Of a stretch of DNA of 64,000 nt, positions 57,281-64,000 are shown in pieces. Source of the stretch: an unicellular cyanobacterium SU2 (lineage in GTDB: Bacteria; Cyanobacteriota; Cyanobacteriia; Cyanobacteriales; Microcystaceae); NCBI GenBank assembly GCA_002110465.1, contig NEED01000049.1:124001-188000 (forward strand). Reading direction: 5' to 3'. The notes under the pieces were generated by a model, which was given only the letters and a program-made list of their open reading frames with translations, did not search any database and was not told the origin of the DNA. The position numbers and the translations under genes were made by a program. Position 1 is the first letter of the stretch. The number at the start of each line of letters is the position of its first letter.

Positions 57281-58459
57281 ATGGGATATAAAGTCGTGGA
57301 TATAGTCATAGGTCGAGGAAAAACTGCTCGACGAGCCTACGGAATAGATGAAATAGCCCTTGCTCCTGGAGGGCGGACTTTAGATCCGAGTTTAGCACAG
57401 ACTGACTGGACTATTGGTAATATTAAACGAGATGTTCCCATTATTGCCAGTGCAATGGATGGAGTCGTCGATGTCAAGATGGCTATATTGCTATCGGAAT
57501 TAGGCGCAATGGGAGTTCTTAATTTAGAGGGAATACAAACTCGCTATGAAGATCCCAACCCCATTCTTGATCGCATTGCATCGGTAGGAAAATCAGAGTT
57601 TGTGGGGTTGATGCAAGAACTTTATGCTAAACCTATCCAACCAGAATTAATTAAGCATCGCATCAGTGAGATTAAATCCCAAGGCGGAATTGCGGCCGTT
57701 AGTCTGACTCCTGCGGGGGCTTCCCAATATGGTCACATTGTAGCTGATGCACAAGCAGATCTCCTCTTTGTTCAAGCAACGGTGGTTTCAACGGCTCATC
57801 TGAGTCCTGAATCCATAAGTCCCCTGAATTTAGGGCAATTTTGTCAAGAAATGCCTATGCCTGTGGTGTTGGGTAACTGTGTTACCTATGAAGTGGCGTT
57901 AAACTTGATGAAAACTGGTGCAGCAGCTGTTTTGGTCGGGATAGGTCCTGGGGCTGCTTGTACTTCTCGTGGGGTCTTAGGGGTTGGAGTGCCTCAAGCA
58001 ACTGCGGTGGCTGACTGTGCTGCCGCCAGGGATGACTATCAACAACAAACCGGACGGTATGTCCCTGTGATTGCTGATGGCGGGATTGTGACCGGAGGAG
58101 ATATCTGTAAATGTATTGCCTGTGGTGCGGATGCGGTCATGATTGGTTCTCCGATTGCTCGTTCAGCAGAAGCTCCTGGACGGGGGTTTCATTGGGGGAT
58201 GGCGACTCCTTCTCCTGTGTTACCGAGGGGAACTCGCATTAGTGTGGGAACCACCGGAACCATTAAAGAAATTCTCACAGGACCGGCGAAGTTAGACGAT
58301 GGCACTCATAACCTGTTGGGGGCTCTCAAAACCAGTATGGGAACTTTAGGGGCTAAGACCCTGAAAGATATGCAGCAAGTCGAGGTCGTGATTGCTCCGT
58401 CTCTACTCACAGAAGGGAAGGTTTACCAAAAAGCTCAGCATTTAGGGATGGGTAAATAA
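57281..58459 (+). CDS. guaB3: GuaB3-type IMP dehydrogenase-related protein
   Basis: 392 residues, without the CBS domains of canonical GuaB. VDIVIGRGKTARRAYGIDEI at the start, the loop IGPGAACTSRGVLGVG with catalytic Cys227, and DGGIVTGGDICKCIACGADA as the phosphate-binding part are clear. GuaB3 is a separate branch of the IMPDH/GMPR family found mainly in cyanobacteria and actinobacteria, and the cyanobacterial enzyme has been reported to oxidise IMP to XMP. The start is probably ATG at 57281. Confidence 0.9.
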   Translation: MGYKVVDIVIGRGKTARRAYGIDEIALAPGGRTLDPSLAQTDWTIGNIKRDVPIIASAMDGVVDVKMAILLSELGAMGVLNLEGIQTRYEDPNPILDRIASVGKSEFVGLMQELYAKPIQPELIKHRISEIKSQGGIAAVSLTPAGASQYGHIVADAQADLLFVQATVVSTAHLSPESISPLNLGQFCQEMPMPVVLGNCVTYEVALNLMKTGAAAVLVGIGPGAACTSRGVLGVGVPQATAVADCAAARDDYQQQTGRYVPVIADGGIVTGGDICKCIACGADAVMIGSPIARSAEAPGRGFHWGMATPSPVLPRGTRISVGTTGTIKEILTGPAKLDDGTHNLLGALKTSMGTLGAKTLKDMQQVEVVIAPSLLTEGKVYQKAQHLGMGK

Positions 58460-58506
58460 ATCAACCAATAATCTCACCTCTTTAGCCTAGCTTGGGGGTG
58501 GGAGCC

Positions 58507-58734
58507 TTAATTATTTTGGTTATTAATTTGATAAACAATTCTGTATCGTTGTCCAACTGCACGAATACTACGATATCCTTTAAGTTCTTTGGTTAATGCT
58601 TTACCTTGTTTTTCAGGTTCATATTTTAGCTTTTCTAAACGCTTTAAAATTAAGCTTTGTTCTCGACGATCTTTAATTAATTTTAATAGCTTTTTTGCTT
58701 GTTTTGTTAATAATATTCGATACTCTAAATTATT
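58507..58734 (-). pseudogene. RelE/ParE-type toxin relic lacking a start codon
   Basis: The minus frame reads LEYRILLTKQAKKLLKLIKD, LILKRLEKLKYEPEKQGKAL and ELKGYRSIRAVGQRYRIVYQ, a clear RelE-family core. No ATG, GTG or TTG is in frame. The DNA after AGGAGCAAT reads AATTTAGAG; inserting one G would give ATG AAT TTA GAG at perfect distance from AGGAG, so loss of that G killed the start. The C-terminal strand after VYQINNQNN is also missing. The antitoxin-like gene is directly upstream. Confidence 0.75.
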
Positions 58735-58740
58735 GCTCCT

Positions 58741-58926
58741 TTATAATCCTAATTCCTCTTTAACTTCTTCTACACTAAATGTTTCACCTTTATTCAATTC
58801 TTCTATTCCTATTTTTAATTGTTGACAAAATTCTTGATCTGATAAAATTTCGATAGTTTCTAACAAAGAATCTAATTGTGATGGACTCATAGCTATCATT
58901 ACTGGTTTATCTTTATTTGTGAACAC
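58741..58926 (-). CDS. Phd/YefM-like antitoxin, truncated
   Basis: 61 residues from GTG at 58926, or 52 from ATG at 58899. VFTNKDKPVMIAMSPSQLDS then LLETIEILSDQEF match the middle and C-terminus of Phd/YefM antitoxins. The usual N-terminal DNA-binding part of about 25 residues is absent, and a stop precedes in frame. The stop codon lies 6 bp before the relic toxin frame. With the toxin dead there is little selection on it; it may be a decaying fragment. Confidence 0.5.
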   Translation of the reverse strand: MFTNKDKPVMIAMSPSQLDSLLETIEILSDQEFCQQLKIGIEELNKGETFSVEEVKEELGL

Positions 58927-59429
58927 ATTAATCTAATGTTGAATAGATTTTATAGTATAGCATTGATTAATGATTCGTATTTAATTTGATTTATTGGGTA
59001 GACAATAATAATTCTATAGAATTTAATCGAATCAGTATGTTCGACATAAAGATAACACAAACAAAAGATACTTACTAATACAAGCTATATAGCCAGTAAA
59101 GGCTGGTTTCTGGTTATCATCTGTAGGCTTCCAATAAGGGAAATACTTGACCCTAATAAGGACAACAAAAAAGTTTCTAATGAATACATTATAAAAATAC
59201 TCCAATTTTCTCAAAAAAATAATAATTAAACTAAGGTTAGTATAACAGCTTGAAAAAATATGGACAGCAAATATATCAAAAGTTGCAACATCTAACTTGT
59301 TGTGAAGACATAATATAATATACCCCTACAACCCTTAAACCTAAATAAAGGATTAGATTACAACAAGAAACCGAAAGACAGACTATACAATAAATTCGGT
59401 TTATTCTATCTAACTCTACAAATACGCTT
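58927..59429. other. Gap upstream of carB with possible leader hairpin
   Basis: 503 bp without a recognised gene; a 60-codon minus-strand open frame at 59032-59214 looks like chance. AAACCGAA (59368-59375) and TTCGGTTT (59395-59402) can pair 28 bp before the carB ATG, perhaps part of the leader. No known riboswitch pattern seen. Confidence 0.4.
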
Positions 59430-62400
59430 ATGCCACGCCGCGACGACTTAAAGAAAATCTTAATTTTGGGTGCAGGTCCCATTGTTATTGGCCAAGCTTG
59501 CGAATTCGACTATTCTGGTACTCAAGCTTGTAAAGCACTACGAGAAGAAGGGTATGAGGTAGTATTGGTCAACTCTAACCCAGCCTCTATTATGACCGAT
59601 CCAGAAATGGCCAATCGCACCTATATCGAACCCCTCACCCCCGATATGGTAGAAAAAGTCATTGCCAAAGAGAGGCCAGATGCTTTATTACCAACAATGG
59701 GAGGACAAACAGCCCTGAATGTTGCGGTGTCCTTGGCAAAAAGTGGTGTTTTAGACAAATATAACGTAGAATTAATCGGTGCAAAACTGCCAGCTATTGA
59801 AATGGCAGAAGATCGGGAACTGTTTAAAGAAGCAATGGCGAAAATTGGCGTTCCCGTCTGTCCTTCGGGTATTGCCAGTACCCTCAAACAAGCACAAGCG
59901 ATCGCCGCAGAAATTGGATCATATCCTTTAATTATCCGTCCTGCCTTTACTTTAGGAGGGACAGGAGGAGGTATCGCTTACAACCAAGAAGAATTTGAAG
60001 AAATGGCACAATTTGGGATTGATGCGTCGCCAGTATCCCAAATTCTAGTGGAAAAATCCCTTTTAGGTTGGAAGGAATACGAATTAGAAGTGATGCGGGA
60101 CTTGGCAGATAATGTGGTGATTATCTGTTCTATTGAAAACTTTGACCCCATGGGAGTTCATACAGGGGACTCTATTACAGTAGCACCATCTCAGACGTTA
60201 ACCGATAAAGAATATCAACGGTTAAGAGACTATTCCCAAGCTATCATCCGCGAAATTGGCGTGGAAACCGGCGGCTCAAATATTCAATTTTCCGTGAACC
60301 CGGTTAACGGCGATGTGATCGTCATTGAAATGAACCCCCGTGTCTCCCGTTCCTCTGCATTAGCCTCGAAAGCAACGGGGTTCCCCATCGCTAAATTTGC
60401 AGCAAAACTGGCAGTCGGCTATACCCTCAATGAAATAAGCAACGATATTACCAAGAAAACCCCCGCCTCTTTTGAACCTACTATCGACTATGTGGTAACC
60501 AAAATTCCCCGTTTTGCCTTTGAAAAATTCCCTGGTTCCCAAGCTATTTTAACCACTCAGATGAAGTCTGTCGGGGAAGCCATGGCTATTGGACGCACCT
60601 TTCAAGAGTCTTTTCAAAAAGCGTTAAGATCCTTAGAAACTGGACGATATGGGTTTGGATGTGACCGAAAGGAAACCTTACCCTCTTTATCCCAAGTTCG
60701 CGCCAGTTTACGAACCCCTAACCCCGATCGCGTTTATAGCATTTATCATGCCATGCGACTGGGGATGACGGTGGCAGAAATTCACGAATTAACCGCCATT
60801 GATCCCTGGTTTTTGGATAAATTACAAGAACTCATTGAAACGGAAAAATTCCTCAAACAAACCACGTTAACCGACATTTCTAGCCGAGATATGCGGTTTA
60901 TTAAACAACAAGGGTTTAGCGATCGCCAAATTGCTTTTGCTACCAAAACCCAAGAAGATGACGTTAGAAATTACCGCAAAAGTTTAGGTATTATCCCAGT
61001 GTACAAGGTTGTAGACACCTGTGCGGCAGAATTTGAAGCGTTTACCCCTTATTTCTATTCCACCTACGAACCCTCAGAAACAGAAGTTACTCCCAGTAAC
61101 AAACCCAAAGTCATGATCCTTGGTGGAGGTCCTAACCGTATTGGACAGGGGATCGAATTTGACTATTGTTGCTGTCATGCGTCCTTTTCCCTCAGTGATG
61201 CAGAGTTTGAAACCATTATGGTCAATTCTAACCCTGAAACGGTTTCTACCGACTACGACACCAGCGATCGCTTGTATTTTGAACCCTTAACCAAAGAAGA
61301 TGTCCTCAACATTATTGAAACCGAAAACCCTCTCGGTGTGATCATTCAATTTGGCGGACAAACTCCCCTGAAATTAGCGGTTCCATTGCAGACATACCTC
61401 GATACCCCTGAGTGTCCCGTCCAGACTAAAATTTGGGGAACCTCCCCCGATGCAATTGACACCGCAGAAGACAGAGAACGCTTTGAAAAGATTTTACACG
61501 ATCTCGATATTAAACAACCCCCTAACGGAATTTCTCGCAGTTATGAGGAGTCTTTGGCAGTTTCTTCTCGTATTGGTTATCCGGTAGTTGTGCGTCCCTC
61601 TTACGTCTTAGGAGGACGGGCCATGGAAATTGTTTATTCTGATGAAGAGTTAGAACGCTATATGACCTATGCAGTCCAGGTAGAACCTGACCATCCTATT
61701 TTAATTGATAAATTCCTCGAAAATGCGATCGAAGTCGATGTGGATGCGTTGTGTGATACCACAGGAAAAGTGGTTATTGGTGGCATTATGGAACACATTG
61801 AACAAGCAGGGGTCCACTCTGGAGACTCGGCCTGTTCGGTTCCCTATACGACCCTTTCTCCTTCAGTTATCGACACTATTCGGACTTGGACAACTCACCT
61901 GGCAAATCGTTTAAAAGTTGTCGGTTTAATGAACATTCAATATGCCGTTCAAGGAGAACAAGTTTACATTTTAGAAGCCAACCCCCGTGCATCTCGAACC
62001 GTTCCTTATGTGTCTAAAGCAACCGGACGACCGTTAGCTAAAATTGCCTCTTTAGTGATGTCAGGGAAAACCTTAGAAGAGTTAGGCATAACTGAAGAAT
62101 TTGTTCCCCGCCATATTGCGGTCAAAGAAGCGGTTTTACCCTTCCAAAAATTCCCAGGCGCAGACACTTTATTAGGACCAGAAATGCGGTCTACAGGGGA
62201 AGTGATGGGAATAGATGATGATTTTGGAAAAGCCTTTGCTAAAGCAGAAATTGGCGCAGGAGTTGAATTAGCAACCACCGGAACGGTCTTTGTTTCTATG
62301 AATGATCGGGATAAAATGGCAACAGTTCCCGTCGTTAAAGATCTCGTTTCTTTAGGGTTCAAAGTCGTGGCAACATCAGGAACCCAAAAGGTCTTAACGG

Positions 62401-62675
62401 ACAATGGAATTGAAGACATAGAAGTAGTTTTGAAACTTCATGAAGGTCGTCCTCATGTGATAGATTGGATCAAAAATAAACAGATTCAATTTATTATTAA
62501 TACTCCTGGTGGTGAAGAATCACAAGTAGATGGTCGGATGATTCGTCGCACGGCATTGGATTACAAATTGCCCATTATTACCACTATTGCAGGGGCAAAA
62601 GCTACCGTTGCAGCCATTCGTTCTTTGCAAACTGAACCCCTAGAAGTTAAAGCGTTACAAGACTACATTTCCTAA
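59430..62675 (+). CDS. carB: Carbamoyl-phosphate synthase large subunit
   Basis: 1081 residues, full length. It contains two homologous ATP-grasp halves: [20 protein letters not shown] in the first and [20 protein letters not shown] in the second. The C-terminal MGS-like allosteric domain (about 940-1075) has [20 protein letters not shown]. It makes carbamoyl phosphate from bicarbonate, ammonia (from CarA glutaminase) and two ATP for arginine and pyrimidine synthesis. carA is not in this window. ATG start; a terminator-like hairpin follows. Confidence 0.96.
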   Translation: MPRRDDLKKILILGAGPIVIGQACEFDYSGTQACKALREEGYEVVLVNSNPASIMTDPEMANRTYIEPLTPDMVEKVIAKERPDALLPTMGGQTALNVAVSLAKSGVLDKYNVELIGAKLPAIEMAEDRELFKEAMAKIGVPVCPSGIASTLKQAQAIAAEIGSYPLIIRPAFTLGGTGGGIAYNQEEFEEMAQFGIDASPVSQILVEKSLLGWKEYELEVMRDLADNVVIICSIENFDPMGVHTGDSITVAPSQTLTDKEYQRLRDYSQAIIREIGVETGGSNIQFSVNPVNGDVIVIEMNPRVSRSSALASKATGFPIAKFAAKLAVGYTLNEISNDITKKTPASFEPTIDYVVTKIPRFAFEKFPGSQAILTTQMKSVGEAMAIGRTFQESFQKALRSLETGRYGFGCDRKETLPSLSQVRASLRTPNPDRVYSIYHAMRLGMTVAEIHELTAIDPWFLDKLQELIETEKFLKQTTLTDISSRDMRFIKQQGFSDRQIAFATKTQEDDVRNYRKSLGIIPVYKVVDTCAAEFEAFTPYFYSTYEPSETEVTPSNKPKVMILGGGPNRIGQGIEFDYCCCHASFSLSDAEFETIMVNSNPETVSTDYDTSDRLYFEPLTKEDVLNIIETENPLGVIIQFGGQTPLKLAVPLQTYLDTPECPVQTKIWGTSPDAIDTAEDRERFEKILHDLDIKQPPNGISRSYEESLAVSSRIGYPVVVRPSYVLGGRAMEIVYSDEELERYMTYAVQVEPDHPILIDKFLENAIEVDVDALCDTTGKVVIGGIMEHIEQAGVHSGDSACSVPYTTLSPSVIDTIRTWTTHLANRLKVVGLMNIQYAVQGEQVYILEANPRASRTVPYVSKATGRPLAKIASLVMSGKTLEELGITEEFVPRHIAVKEAVLPFQKFPGADTLLGPEMRSTGEVMGIDDDFGKAFAKAEIGAGVELATTGTVFVSMNDRDKMATVPVVKDLVSLGFKVVATSGTQKVLTDNGIEDIEVVLKLHEGRPHVIDWIKNKQIQFIINTPGGEESQVDGRMIRRTALDYKLPIITTIAGAKATVAAIRSLQTEPLEVKALQDYIS

Positions 62676-62684
62676 CATTGGTAG

Positions 62685-62702
62685 GGTGGGCATTTGCTCA
62701 CC
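62685..62702 (+). terminator. Hairpin after carB
   Basis: GGTGGGCA and TGCTCACC form an 8-bp stem with one wobble pair and a TT loop, followed shortly by a run of seven Ts. It is a diverged member of the TAGGGTGGGCA repeat used as terminator. Confidence 0.65.
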
Positions 62703-62787
62703 TTATAACTTTTTTTCTTTGTGTGTTGACATTTGTCAACTAACACGCTACCATGATAATTGGCAATAGCAAATTAGTCACCAAAGC

Positions 62788-63036
62788 ATGGGAAGAGATA
62801 GACATCCCAATAAACATATAGAAGGAGCAATTCGATATGCAGAATCTCAAGGATGGATCTTTAAAAAAACTGGAAAATCATCCCATAGTTGGGGCAAGTT
62901 GCAATGTAGGGAAAATAGTAGGCAAGGGTGTCGAATCTATATTTATTCAACGCCAGAGGTTCCCGAAAATCATGCTAAACGCATTATCGGTTTTGTAGAT
63001 AAATGTGAACATGGGGAAAATTTAGATGACAATTAA
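62788..63036 (+). CDS. HicA-like small protein (possible mRNA interferase)
   Basis: 82 residues. IEGAIRYAESQGWIFKKTGK is an alpha helix plus strand, and SSHSWGKLQC carries the His in the position of the HicA catalytic GSH motif. So the dsRBD-like HicA fold is likely, with an insertion (ENSRQGCRIYIYSTPEVPEN) before the last helix. HicA toxins cleave mRNA and are normally paired with HicB. Here the neighbour is instead a 183-residue HTH protein 155 bp downstream. Start context is weak but ATG is the only option. Confidence 0.6.
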   Translation: MGRDRHPNKHIEGAIRYAESQGWIFKKTGKSSHSWGKLQCRENSRQGCRIYIYSTPEVPENHAKRIIGFVDKCEHGENLDDN

Positions 63037-63068
63037 TAGTTTAATCGTATTATTATAAAAGTTAAGAA

Positions 63069-63108
63069 AAAACAGGGAAAATATTATTTATTCCCCTCTC
63101 CCTGTTTT
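63069..63108 (+). terminator. Hairpin between the HicA-like and HTH genes
   Basis: AAAACAGGGA and TCCCTGTTTT pair perfectly (10 bp) around a 20-base AT-rich loop, ending in TTTT. It is either a terminator of the first gene or an attenuator within a two-gene transcript. Confidence 0.6.
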
Positions 63109-63191
63109 ACTAAAATTACAAAATTTTTTGTAGGGTTAGAGGAGTTAAACGACCAAATTCGAGTTAATTGTGAACAATGAAGAAAGACAAA

Positions 63192-63740
63192 ATGATAGTG
63201 TACAATTTCACCTTAGTCTTATCAGGTATTAGCCAAGTATCTGAAGATTTAGACACTTTAGCAGATGCCATTTTTGAAGCAGGGTGTGATGATGCTACCT
63301 TATGCTTTCGGAATTCAATTGCATATCTAGAATTTGATCGAGAGTCATCTTCTTTTCGAGAAGCCGTTATTTCTGCTATTCGTCAAGTAGAAAGTATTAA
63401 TGATAAAATTAAAGTTGAAAGAATTGAACCTGATGACTTAGTTACTGCTTCAGAAATTGCTCGAAGGATTAACAAAAGTCGAGAGTACGTGCGGCTTTTA
63501 ATTGAAGGAAAACGAGGACAGGGCAACTTTCCTTTACCCATTTCTGGTATTACTAATAAATCCTTACTTTGGAGTTGGAAAAATGTTGCTCAATGGTTTA
63601 AACAAAATAATTTAATTGACGATCAAGCAGTCACAATTGCCCAAGAAATTGCTGATTTTAATCATTTTCTTTTTTATCGCCAAGATGAATCTGCTTTTTA
63701 TCGAATGAATACTCTTAAAGAATTACTTTCAGTAGCTTAA
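63192..63740 (+). CDS. HTH protein, possible partner of the HicA-like gene
   Basis: 182 residues from ATG at 63192, which follows AAGAAAGAC; ATG at 63177 would add five residues. The N-terminal half (YNFTLVLSGISQVSEDLDTL, IFEAGCDDATLCFRNSIAYL, EFDRESSSFREAVISAI) is a small alpha-beta domain. The C-terminal half has an excisionase/MerR-like HTH (TASEIARRINKSREYVRLLI) followed by WSWKNVAQWFKQN. It resembles no HicB I know, but the pairing with a HicA-like gene suggests an antitoxin or regulator. Confidence 0.6.
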   Translation: MIVYNFTLVLSGISQVSEDLDTLADAIFEAGCDDATLCFRNSIAYLEFDRESSSFREAVISAIRQVESINDKIKVERIEPDDLVTASEIARRINKSREYVRLLIEGKRGQGNFPLPISGITNKSLLWSWKNVAQWFKQNNLIDDQAVTIAQEIADFNHFLFYRQDESAFYRMNTLKELLSVA

Positions 63741-63805
63741 ACAGATTCAGAAGAAGTTAGGTGAGTATGTTTATGCCTAATTGTCTTAAAATGCGTAAAG
63801 AGGAG

Positions 63806-63901
63806 TTATAGTCATTTCAATTAAAAGTGAGACACCTGCTGCTTGTAATAATAGTCTTCATAGCTCAATTTTTGTATCATTCTTATTTGAAATGACTATA
63901 A
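63806..63901. mobile_element. 96-bp MITE with long terminal inverted repeats
   Basis: TTATAGTCATTTCAA (63806-63820) and TTGAAATGACTATAA (63887-63901) are a perfect 15-bp inverted pair. Similarity continues inwards for about 13 more bases (TAAAAGTGA against TAAGAATGA). The ends start with TA, typical of IS630/Tc1-mariner-type non-autonomous elements. No coding capacity. Confidence 0.75.
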
Positions 63902-63975
63902 ATGTTTCATTAGGGGTTTTAGTTACTGCTGCCATCGCTATTTTAGTCAGTGTTATTTTAGGAATCAGTAATTAA
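63892..63975 (+). CDS. Possible 27-residue membrane peptide
   Basis: MTINVSLGVLVTAAIAILVS then VILGISN, one transmembrane helix. Its ATG lies inside the right end of the MITE. Without the element the same frame has no canonical start, although AGGAG would then lie close by. So either the element supplied a start codon or the frame is the end of something older. No match to known small photosystem or NDH subunits. Confidence 0.3.
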   Translation: MTINVSLGVLVTAAIAILVSVILGISN

Positions 63976-64000
63976 GTTGATCAATTTTTTCTTATATTCC

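Noticed and set aside
59032-59214. 60-codon minus-strand open frame upstream of carB
   Set aside because: No recognisable motif or start context.

Overview
The window is cyanobacterial chromosome. It is AT-rich, the octamer GCGATCGC (HIP1) recurs in genes and gaps, and it carries cyanobacterial marker genes: NdhF1, a Ycf46-type AAA ATPase, a Tab2/Atab2-like protein, GuaB3, and an aspartokinase with repeated ACT domains. The many toxin-antitoxin genes, CHAT proteins, miniature transposable elements and decayed genes fit a unicellular, Crocosphaera/Cyanothece-like genome. Species identity is inference.

Layout. 0-2.7 kb: accessory stretch with a PIN-domain pseudogene, a DUF4258/DUF2283 toxin-antitoxin-like pair between 44-bp direct repeats, and a DUF29 gene. 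2.8-14.7 kb: mostly housekeeping genes: a two-RCK potassium-channel-type protein, sulfotransferase, GPH-family sugar symporter, ksgA, aroE, rimM, Tab2-like, Ap4A phosphorylase-like, lysC. 14.7-36.6 kb: a surface and signalling region with an exported TPR-CHAT protein, a secreted YPQGGG-repeat protein, two decayed genes (NADAR and ricin-type lectin), then four co-oriented genes: a divergent sigma-70 factor, a DUF1822 protein, a membrane CHAT-CHASE2 protein and a 3530-residue two-partner-secretion adhesin. 36.6-40.3 kb: a three-gene operon with two periplasmic substrate-binding proteins, one fused to a vWA domain, around a membrane coiled-coil protein. 40.3-48.8 kb: accessory stretch with a 234-bp MITE flanked by a 9-bp target duplication, a broken GmrSD-type restriction gene, BrnTA beside a duplicated 3' end of ndhF, ndhF1, hsp20, a broken HNH nuclease gene, VapBC, and a YgiT-type zinc-finger gene interrupted by a second MITE. 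48.9-62.7 kb: a glycoside-hydrolase-like lipoprotein, ycf46, an SH3 protein, a PAS-GGDEF-EAL protein, guaB3, a decayed toxin-antitoxin pair, carB. 62.8-64 kb: a HicA-like protein with an unusual HTH partner, and a third MITE.

Two themes stand out. First, sigma factor, DUF1822, CHAT-CHASE2 receptor and giant adhesin, with a second exported CHAT protein nearby, look like one signalling-to-surface module. A periplasmic sensor fused to a cytoplasmic caspase-like domain could control a dedicated sigma factor; this is a hypothesis. Second, at least four accessory genes are still readable across in-frame stop codons, with few or no indels. This indicates recent nonsense decay of defence-type genes, while the core genes are intact.
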